DNA of 9,960 bases from a bacterium UBP6_UBA1177 (GTDB lineage: Bacteria; UBP6; UBA1177), in NCBI GenBank assembly GCA_002310995.1, contig DBYV01000023.1, positions 10,956 to 20,915 on the forward strand. The letters run 5' to 3'. Under the pieces are notes generated by a model that did no database searches, had not been told where the DNA came from, and saw only the letters and a list, made by a program, of their open reading frames with translations. Positions 1-5,887 of this stretch are shown one piece after another. The position numbers were made by a program, and so were the translations under genes. Within the stretch, counting starts at the first letter, position 1. The number at the start of each line of letters is the position of its first letter.

Positions 1-750
1 TACCGCGAAAACGGCTCATTCTTCGAGCCGAGGAACTTCTTCTCGTTCATCGATGACGACTGGAATTCTTACGAGGAGAACGGCGAGGTCATAGAGAACG
101 CTTTAGGCTTCAACGGCAGCACCTGGGGTCTGGAGTCGATCTACGGCGAAAACTACGATCGTCTGGAAAGCCGCGAAAACACGACGAAGACGACATATCT
201 CGACTACTTCGCAGAAGGCGGAGCCGAATTTGTCTACCAGTGGATCCACAGCGATCCGCAGGAGCTCTACTTCAACGACAACTATTCACCGAATCCGGCA
301 AATATCCTAACGATCGAAGCAATCAGGGAGGCTGATTTCAACGGCAGTTTCTACAACCTGTTCAACTGCTCCGCATCAAAATATACCGAAGAGGGCGGAA
401 ACCTTGCCGACACCTATCTCAAAGGGAAAAACGGGCTGGCGACCGTAGGCAGCACGAAGGTCGGCGGAATGTTCAACCCCGAGGCGATGTACGAGGCTCT
501 CGTTAACGGCGAATCCTGGGGAGCTGCATACCAGATCTGGACGAACGATCTGTGGGCGAACTATAAAAGCTATGGTTTTAACAAGGCGTATGTCGACAGC
601 TGGTGGCTCGGCATGATGATCCAGGGTGATCCGACGCTGACCCTGACTGACAAAAAGGCCTTCACCAAGAAAAAAGTCATCAACAGAAAGCACTATTCGG
701 AAGAGTTCCTCAGAGAAATGGAACGCAGGACCTTCCGCCGTTCAAAGTAA
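1..750 (+). CDS. C25-like (gingipain-type) cysteine peptidase, C-terminal part (5' truncated)
   Basis: Frame 1 is open from the first base to the TAA at 748-750, giving 249 residues without a start, so the N-terminus lies outside the window. The fragment resembles the catalytic half of peptidase family C25. A His in WIHSDP (residue 83 of the fragment) is followed by a Cys in LFNCSAS (residue 123), the expected order for the His/Cys dyad. A Gly-rich stretch with GSTKVGG and a late GDPTLTL motif follow, typical of the end of the C25 domain. The tail is basic (KKKV, ERRTFRRSK), and no C-terminal sorting domain or membrane anchor is visible. Likely role: a secreted or surface protease; substrate unknown. 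Codons are strongly biased to C-endings (TTC, AAC, GAC, TAC, ATC), unlike the peptidase at 4041-5813, which suggests high expression. The His assignment is less certain than the Cys because the usual HG dipeptide is absent. It could also be a non-proteolytic homologue. Confidence 0.72.
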   Translation, partial: YRENGSFFEPRNFFSFIDDDWNSYEENGEVIENALGFNGSTWGLESIYGENYDRLESRENTTKTTYLDYFAEGGAEFVYQWIHSDPQELYFNDNYSPNPANILTIEAIREADFNGSFYNLFNCSASKYTEEGGNLADTYLKGKNGLATVGSTKVGGMFNPEAMYEALVNGESWGAAYQIWTNDLWANYKSYGFNKAYVDSWWLGMMIQGDPTLTLTDKKAFTKKKVINRKHYSEEFLREMERRTFRRSK

Positions 751-824
751 ACCATCCTGCACCTAAAATTTATTTCACACCTCTCAGCCGCTCTCCTCAA
801 GATATTTTTAGACACTGATATCCA

Positions 825-834
825 CCGTATACGG
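825..834. promoter_or_regulatory. Perfect 10-bp palindrome CCGTATACGG in the gap upstream of asd
   Basis: CCGTATACGG reads the same on both strands. It lies in the 208-nt gap between the first peptidase gene and asd, about 95 nt upstream of the predicted -10 box. Downstream of it are three TGTC words spaced 8 bp apart (846-849, 854-857, 862-865) and a T-rich tract. It could be a protein-binding site, but a palindrome of this size can arise by chance and no second copy was noticed. Confidence 0.15.
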
Positions 835-891
835 GACTGCCAATGTGTCAATTTGTCTTTTTGTCATTTTTTTCTTATTATAAGTCACCGA

Positions 892-915
892 TTCCGTTGA
901 ACTATTTCAATGGAA
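892..915. promoter_or_regulatory. 10-bp inverted repeat with 4-nt loop (operator-like or hairpin) upstream of asd
   Basis: The arms are TTCCGTTGAA (892-901) and TTCAATGGAA (906-915), separated by CTAT. Nine pairs are Watson-Crick and one is a G-T wobble. The right arm covers the predicted -35 region of the asd promoter, which suits a repressor or activator site. It could instead act as an RNA hairpin ending the upstream peptidase transcript, but no clear U-run follows directly (the next bases are CGTTTATTGC), so the operator reading is slightly favoured. Confidence 0.4.
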
Positions 916-934
916 CGTTTATTGCTTGTATAAT
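906..934 (+). promoter_or_regulatory. Predicted sigma70-type promoter for asd
   Basis: A consensus -10 TATAAT at 929-934 is preceded, with a 17-bp spacer, by the weak -35 TTCAAT at 906-911. The -10 is 24 nt upstream of the asd ATG, so the 5' leader would be short, and the ribosome binding site GGGAGG (949-954) fits in it. The -35 half overlaps an inverted repeat. Confidence 0.5.
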
Positions 935-958
935 CGGTTTTTTTGTTTGGGAGGAAAA

Positions 959-1981
959 ATGAAACCTTTGAATGTTGCGATAGTCGGTGCGACAGGGCTT
1001 GTCGGACTTGAATTTATAACAATTCTTGAAGAAAGGAATTTTCCGATAGACAAGCTCTATCCTTTTGCGAGCGACAATTCGCTCGGTCTCACGGTGACTT
1101 ACAAAAATAAGGAAATCGACGTTATCCCGCTCAACGAAAAGGAAATCGAAAAGCATCCGGTTGATCTGGCTCTGTTCAGTGCCGGGGCTGGTGTAGCCCT
1201 TGATTTCGCGAAACACTTCGCAGAGAGAGGCGCAATTGTAGTTGACAACAGCTCCGCTTTCAGAATGGATGATGATATTCCGCTCGTCGTTCCGGAAGTA
1301 AACGGAGAAATTCTAAAAACCACAAAGTCTAAAATTATCGCCAATCCGAACTGTTCGACAATCCAGCTTGTCCCTTTTCTGCAGATTGTCGATGAACTTT
1401 TCGGAATAAAGAAGGTCGTTGTCAGCACTTACCAGAGTGTAAGCGGTGCCGGCAAAAAAGGAATCGAGGAACTAAGATCGCAGGTTTCGGCTCTCTTTTC
1501 ATTCCACGAAGTCAAACCTGAAGTTTTCCTTCAGAGAATTGCTTTCAACCTCATTCCGCAGATCGGTCCTTTCTACGATGACGGCTACTGCGAGGAAGAG
1601 GTGAAAATGATAAACGAATCCCGCAAGATCCTCTCAAAACCGACACTTGATATTGATGTCACGACAGTCCGCGTTCCGACTTTCTATTCACATGCCGAAA
1701 CTGTCTGGTTCGAGCTTGAAAAAGAGTGCAGTATCAACGAAATCCACAGAAAAATCAAAGAAAACAAAGAGATGGTCCTCATGGATGACATCGAACAGCT
1801 GCTCTACCCGACCCTCATTGATTCTTCAGGAAGAGACGAAGTTTTCATAGGGAGGCTCAGAAAAGGAAGAGAGCACAAAAACTACCTTTCCGCATGGGTC
1901 GTAGCCGACAATGTAAGGAAAGGTGCAGCATACAACGCAATAAGAATAGCTGAAACTATATTCGGGGATACAAATGATTAA
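959..1981 (+). CDS. asd: Aspartate-semialdehyde dehydrogenase
   Basis: This cytoplasmic enzyme reduces aspartyl-4-phosphate to aspartate-4-semialdehyde with NADPH, the branch point to diaminopimelate/lysine, threonine and methionine. The 340 residues match the usual family length. The N-terminal Rossmann motif GATGLVG is at residues 10-16. The catalytic Cys132 lies in NPNCST, the active-site Gln159 in STYQSVSGAG, and the substrate-binding and catalytic Arg238 and His245 lie in VRVPTFYSHAE. All key residues are present, so it should be active and is not a degenerate homologue. The ATG at 959 is chosen over an in-frame TTG at 926 because GGGAGG at 949-954 is well spaced and the protein then begins directly with the nucleotide-binding strand. 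The stop overlaps the next gene by 8 nt, suggesting translational coupling. A predicted promoter and an inverted repeat lie just upstream. Confidence 0.95.
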   Translation: MKPLNVAIVGATGLVGLEFITILEERNFPIDKLYPFASDNSLGLTVTYKNKEIDVIPLNEKEIEKHPVDLALFSAGAGVALDFAKHFAERGAIVVDNSSAFRMDDDIPLVVPEVNGEILKTTKSKIIANPNCSTIQLVPFLQIVDELFGIKKVVVSTYQSVSGAGKKGIEELRSQVSALFSFHEVKPEVFLQRIAFNLIPQIGPFYDDGYCEEEVKMINESRKILSKPTLDIDVTTVRVPTFYSHAETVWFELEKECSINEIHRKIKENKEMVLMDDIEQLLYPTLIDSSGRDEVFIGRLRKGREHKNYLSAWVVADNVRKGAAYNAIRIAETIFGDTND

Positions 1982-3872
1982 AAAAATCACATTTTTTCTC
2001 TTAATTCTGTGCAGTTCCCTGCTTTTTGCCGAAGATTATATCACAAATGCGGAAACAGACCCTGAACATTCAAACTTGAATTTCGAAGGGTCACTTAAAT
2101 TCTACTACGACCTAAAGAAACCTAATCTTGTCAAAAAAGCATATCTTCAGGCTGAAATAGACGGCATGACAAAAACTTTTGACTCAACCGCTACTGACAG
2201 CGGTTTTTTAAGTATCGACAATTCTCTAACTCTTTCTGGTGAAGAGCTTTTTGACATGATAAAAGAGATCCGTTCTCTTGAAGATTCCGACGACAAGTCT
2301 GTTGCTGACGGCAGCTACACTATCAGAATCAGAATAGAACTTGATACTTCATCAAACAAAAACAACGATGAAGAAAACGATGATGATGACGAAACAAACG
2401 ATGACGATGACGATAACGACAACTCTTTTGTTCCGGAATATGCCGAAAAAACACTCAAGGTTACTTTCGATAACAAACCACCGAAAGCACCTGCCGCGGT
2501 AGAAATCGAAGGTGGCAACCAGCAGATGCTAATCAGAGTTACTCCGCCAAGCACCGAAGACGGCAAGTCAAAAGAAAAAATCGGTGTATACCACGCTAAA
2601 GTAACCGGCGTATTCAAAAGCGACGATGCCGAAACACAGACAACTCTCGAATATGATTCGAAAGTAAACTCTGACAAATACGATCAAGTCTGGGAATTTA
2701 CCGTAAAAGGAAAGGACGGCTACGAATTTATCAACAACGACGAAGGAAGCAGTAGCCGTGCCTACACCGTCGAAGTTGTGGCCGAAGATATTGCAGGCAA
2801 CAGCGATGAGACCGCATCAACATCGGTCGAAGCTTCTGCAGTAACGACTTACGGCTTCTGGAGCAACTACAAATCTCAAGGTGGGAAAGACGACGGTGGT
2901 TTCTGCTTCGTCGCAACAGCAGGGTTCGGCAGCTATTTCCATCCGAGCGTAGAACTTCTGCGCGAATTTCGCGACTCTGTTCTCGCCAATTTCGAACTCG
3001 GCAAAAAATTCATAGCGGCATATTACAAATACGGCAGTTACCCAGCTGAAATAATCAAGGATTCCCCAATACTCCGGGCAGCTTCGCGAACGATTCTCAT
3101 GCCGCTTGTGGTCTCAGCTTGGTTTTTTACAACAGTTTTAGGAAGGATATTCATGATTTCATGGTTGATTTCATTTGCCTTTTTTGCTCTTAAATCGGGA
3201 AGAAAGGCACTTCTTGCAATCTTTTTCGTTCTGCTTCTTACCGTACCATTTCAGGATCTTTCGGCAAAAGGAAGAGGAATCCACGGAGAAGCGAGTTTTA
3301 CCAATCTTCTTTACTACCCGCAAATCGACGGAGAGATAAACGGCACACCCTTCAAAGATGTTGCAGGTTCGCAGCTGCGCTGGCTCCCGTCGCTCACTTT
3401 CGGCTTGGCGATTCCGACCGATTATATCAGGATTTCGTTTATCGGCGGCATCGGATACACACGATTCAAAGGCCGGGCTATGCGTTCGGACGGCACCAAG
3501 AGCAAGGACCGGACAACAATGCACTTCATTCCGCTCAAAGCTGAACTGAAACTGCGTCCGGTATATAATTTCCCGCTTTATCCATACATTGCAGGCGGCA
3601 TTGACTACTATCCGTGGTGGGTCCGCGACGGCGGCAGCACAACTGAAAACGGCGGCACATTCGGGCTTCACGGAACTATCGGTATAATGCTTTCACTCAA
3701 CTGGATGGACCCGTCATCATCAAAAAAGATGAAAGAAAACGGTGTTGTCAATTCATGCCTCTTTGTAGGTTACAAGTTTGAAAAAATCAATGACTTCTGG
3801 AGAGACAAAAGTTTTGACCTCTCCAACAAGATGAAAAACAACTTCGAATTCGGACTCGTTTTCGAGTTTTAA
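1974..3872 (+). CDS. CFI-box protein fused to a C-terminal outer-membrane beta-barrel
   Basis: The product has 632 residues and no known function that I recognise. In order it shows: an N-terminal signal peptide (about 1-19, probable cleavage after LLFA); a probably beta-rich region; an Asp/Asn/Glu tract (about 131-150); a fibronectin-III- or Ig-like region (about 165-288); and a CFI-box starting at FCFVATAGFGS (310-320) and running through HPSVELLREFRD and YYKYGSYPAEI. Next come hydrophobic stretches (about 374-390, 394-406 and 411-426), then a signal-peptide-like end (VPFQDLSA, cleavage near residue 431). The last 200 residues alternate polar and aromatic residues, contain repeated GGI/GYTRF/GYKFE strands and end in FEFGLVFEF, a typical barrel terminus with a final Phe. 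The start overlaps asd by 8 nt. An in-frame ATG at 3153 (Met394) with a strong Shine-Dalgarno may start the barrel separately. The CFI-box is a known C-terminal module in deltaproteobacterial proteins; its joining to a barrel is the odd feature. Likely location: periplasm and outer membrane. Confidence 0.75.
   Translation: MIKKITFFLLILCSSLLFAEDYITNAETDPEHSNLNFEGSLKFYYDLKKPNLVKKAYLQAEIDGMTKTFDSTATDSGFLSIDNSLTLSGEELFDMIKEIRSLEDSDDKSVADGSYTIRIRIELDTSSNKNNDEENDDDDETNDDDDDNDNSFVPEYAEKTLKVTFDNKPPKAPAAVEIEGGNQQMLIRVTPPSTEDGKSKEKIGVYHAKVTGVFKSDDAETQTTLEYDSKVNSDKYDQVWEFTVKGKDGYEFINNDEGSSSRAYTVEVVAEDIAGNSDETASTSVEASAVTTYGFWSNYKSQGGKDDGGFCFVATAGFGSYFHPSVELLREFRDSVLANFELGKKFIAAYYKYGSYPAEIIKDSPILRAASRTILMPLVVSAWFFTTVLGRIFMISWLISFAFFALKSGRKALLAIFFVLLLTVPFQDLSAKGRGIHGEASFTNLLYYPQIDGEINGTPFKDVAGSQLRWLPSLTFGLAIPTDYIRISFIGGIGYTRFKGRAMRSDGTKSKDRTTMHFIPLKAELKLRPVYNFPLYPYIAGGIDYYPWWVRDGGSTTENGGTFGLHGTIGIMLSLNWMDPSSSKKMKENGVVNSCLFVGYKFEKINDFWRDKSFDLSNKMKNNFEFGLVFEF
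3140..3155 (+). promoter_or_regulatory. Internal ribosome binding site and ATG for a separate 239-residue barrel protein
   Basis: AGGAAGG at 3140-3146 lies 6 nt before an ATG at 3153-3155, which is in frame with the surrounding 632-residue gene (Met394). The peptide from this ATG has a hydrophobic core, basic residues (KSGRK), a second hydrophobic stretch and a plausible signal-peptidase-I site at DLSA, 38 residues in. The beta-barrel follows. So the downstream part has everything needed for independent translation and export. Confidence 0.5.
3854..3870 (+). terminator. Weak hairpin with T-run at the end of the barrel gene
   Basis: ACTCG (3854-3858) and CGAGT (3863-3867) form a 5-bp stem around a TTTT loop, and the stem is followed by TTT leading into the stop codon. 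The stem is short and overlaps the coding end, so its value as a terminator is doubtful. The following 168-nt gap carries a new promoter, which at least fits a transcription-unit boundary here. Confidence 0.25.
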
Positions 3873-3980
3873 CCTTTACAATACCAGATTTTCGCCCTGT
3901 CATCGTTACGACGAAACGGCGTGATGACGTGACGACAAAATATTAGCAGCGTAGAACTAATCAATAATAACGAAAAAAAT

Positions 3981-4009
3981 CTTAATTTTTTCTTGTTTTT
4001 GACTATAAT
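3981..4009 (+). promoter_or_regulatory. Predicted promoter for the C25 lipoprotein gene
   Basis: A consensus TATAAT lies at 4004-4009, with a weak -35 (CTTAAT, 3981-3986) at a 17-bp spacing and A/T-rich sequence upstream (AAAAAAAT, ATTTTTTC). The ATG of the next gene is 31 nt downstream of the -10, with GGAGG at 4029-4033. The arrangement matches the asd promoter: a poor -35, an ideal -10 and a 17-bp spacer. Confidence 0.5.
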
Positions 4010-4040
4010 ACCTGCCGTTTTTTGCTTTGGAGGAATGACA

Positions 4041-5813
4041 ATGTTAAAAAATTCGCTTTCGATTTTATTTACTCTTTTCTTCTTTGTTTTCATGGTTTCA
4101 TGCGGTGGAGACGCAACAAAAATCACCAAAAGCGGTGACGAAACAGGTGATGAGCAGGATACTTCGTCTGACGATTCCGATTCAGGAAATTCCGATAACG
4201 AAACAACCGACACTGAACCTGCGGATGAAAATCCTGACGGTGAAAACAATCAGACAGACCCTAATGAAAATCAGGGAAACAACAATGAAAATCCGGATGA
4301 AAACAGTGAAGATCCGATAAAAGAAACAACCACAACTGTCGAACCGAGCTCCGATTTTGAGACAAAAACCGAAGCTCTTATCGTAACGACTGCGGATTTT
4401 GAAGAAGTTTTCAAAAAATTTGCCGATTTTCACACCGTGACAGGTATCAACACAAAAGTCGTAACTCTTGAGAATATCTGCGAAAACACCGTTTGCGACG
4501 ACAGTGATCCGTTAAATGACACGCAAAAGGCGATTAAAGATTACGTTATGTCGGTCGAAGGGCTCAAGTATCTGGTTCTTGGCGGCGACATCGAGAATAT
4601 TCCTTCAAGACAGGTTCATGACAAATTTAAAATAGAACTCATCGCCGACTATGAAGAGGATTTTTACAGTGACCTTTACTATGCCGATTTCAGCGACTGG
4701 GATCTGAACGGCAACGGAGTATATGCCGAAGACGAAGACGTACCAGGTCTTATCGCAAATGTCGCAGTCGGCAGAATCTCGGTTTCTACAGTCGATGAGG
4801 CAGAACTTTACTTCTCAAAAATCGTAAAACACCACACGGCGTTCAACACGGCATATACAACGAAATCACTCCTTCTTGCAAATATTGCAACAGAGATTTC
4901 AGGCATAAAAGTAAACTCGGGATACTACTTTGAAACCGAAGGAAAAACCGCAAGCCTGATTCCGGCAAACTATTCAATTAAAAGACTTTATACAAAATCT
5001 ACTCCTTCTCCGAGCAAAGAAGCTTTACCTCTCGACAACGAGAGCGAAAAAGCGGCTATCGAAGAAGGCATGAACCTCATCGTCCACAGCGGACACGGTG
5101 CTCCATGGCTTCTTACCTGCGAACAGGGTGACGACCCCGACCGCGATTTTGACAGAAATATGGCTTACAACCTTAAAAACGCAACACTGCCGTTTTTCCT
5201 GAGCTGTGCCTGTGAGGCGGGACAGTTCGGATACAAAAACGGTGATTCTGCCGGTGAAAAGCTGATGAACGCTCCGGAAGGCGGTGCAATAGTCTATCTC
5301 GGCAACACGACTACGGGCCTCGGAATCGCCGGCGGCAGCCAGTTCATCGACGAAATGATGAAAAATATGTTTGCATTCCCCTATTCCGTAATCGGGGAAA
5401 GCTACCTTTACGCTCATTTTAACATGCCGCAGAGCGACACTTTCAATCCGCCTATACAAATGGTAAACATCAATGTTCCGGTCGTAAACAAGGACAGCTG
5501 GACCTGGACAAAGAAGACAATCGTCATGCTTGGCGACCCGATGACCGTTTTCTGGCGCGATCCGGTCGAACCTTTTGCTGCCGAAATTGAGCCTGAAGTT
5601 GAAGAAAATGAAGGAGTAAAAACTATTTCTCTGAATTTCACTCCTGATCTTGAAGGAGCAATGCTCCGCGTTCTTGCAGGCGGAAAGCTTTATGATATTC
5701 CATATCTCATGCACGAAACTGTCAAAATAAATATTGATTCCACGGTTGAAACAATAACTGTCGGCATAAAAGCCGAAAATTCGCAGTATTTCTTCAAAGA
5801 ATTCGAACTGTAA
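4041..5813 (+). CDS. C25-family (gingipain-like) cysteine peptidase lipoprotein
   Basis: This is a predicted membrane-anchored, extracytoplasmic cysteine peptidase of 590 residues. The N-terminus is a lipoprotein signal peptide with lipobox FMVSC (lipidated Cys21). An extremely acidic, Asn/Ser/Thr-rich linker follows (about 28-104). The C25 domain spans about 110-510: a strand ALIVTT, the LVLGGDIENIPSR region, and YYADFSDWDLNGNG, whose Asp221-Asn223-Asn225-Glu232 pattern resembles an EF-hand calcium loop. VAVGRI follows, then the catalytic His352 in HSGHG and the nucleophile Cys391 in LSCACEAGQF, and later LGDP. The last 80 residues look like a small Ig-type beta domain, as in gingipains. The ATG at 4041 is preferred to the ATG at 4035 because GGAGG (4029-4033) then has 7-nt spacing. 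The gene has its own predicted promoter and stands apart from the operon that follows. Some C25 relatives such as PorU act as sortases in type IX secretion; whether this one cleaves, matures or attaches proteins cannot be read from the sequence. Confidence 0.88.
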   Translation: MLKNSLSILFTLFFFVFMVSCGGDATKITKSGDETGDEQDTSSDDSDSGNSDNETTDTEPADENPDGENNQTDPNENQGNNNENPDENSEDPIKETTTTVEPSSDFETKTEALIVTTADFEEVFKKFADFHTVTGINTKVVTLENICENTVCDDSDPLNDTQKAIKDYVMSVEGLKYLVLGGDIENIPSRQVHDKFKIELIADYEEDFYSDLYYADFSDWDLNGNGVYAEDEDVPGLIANVAVGRISVSTVDEAELYFSKIVKHHTAFNTAYTTKSLLLANIATEISGIKVNSGYYFETEGKTASLIPANYSIKRLYTKSTPSPSKEALPLDNESEKAAIEEGMNLIVHSGHGAPWLLTCEQGDDPDRDFDRNMAYNLKNATLPFFLSCACEAGQFGYKNGDSAGEKLMNAPEGGAIVYLGNTTTGLGIAGGSQFIDEMMKNMFAFPYSVIGESYLYAHFNMPQSDTFNPPIQMVNINVPVVNKDSWTWTKKTIVMLGDPMTVFWRDPVEPFAAEIEPEVEENEGVKTISLNFTPDLEGAMLRVLAGGKLYDIPYLMHETVKINIDSTVETITVGIKAENSQYFFKEFEL

Positions 5814-5820
5814 TTTATCT

Positions 5821-5849
5821 TTCAACTTGATAAAAAAATATTTTATATT
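5821..5849 (+). promoter_or_regulatory. Possible promoter for the glycosyltransferase-pyrD-nlpD operon
   Basis: TTCAAC (5821-5826) and TATATT (5844-5849) are 17 bp apart in the A/T-rich 74-nt gap. The -35 is close to that proposed for asd (TTCAAT). An alternative -35, TTGATA (5827-5832), would need a poor -10 (TACTCT). Read-through from the peptidase gene is also possible, since no convincing terminator separates them. Confidence 0.35.
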
Positions 5850-5887
5850 ACTCTTTAAAGCTTTTTTGTTTAATTGGAGATGAAGCC

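Noticed and set aside
926..958. In-frame TTG at 926 as a longer asd start
   Set aside because: It lies within the predicted -10 region and has no ribosome binding site. The ATG at 959 has GGGAGG at good spacing and starts directly at the Rossmann fold.
2364..2423. Asp-codon repeat (GATGAC-type) as a possible CRISPR-like or microsatellite array
   Set aside because: There are no spacer-repeat units. It is a coding Asp/Asn tract in frame with the envelope protein.
3171..3671. Minus-strand open frame opposite the beta-barrel
   Set aside because: No recognisable domain or plausible ribosome binding site was seen. The plus strand has the signal-peptide and barrel pattern.
3899..3928. GTCATC/GATGAC inverted repeat in the gap after the barrel gene
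   Set aside because: It has only 6 pairs around an imperfect interior, with no T-run and no match to another element in the window, so no function can be supported.
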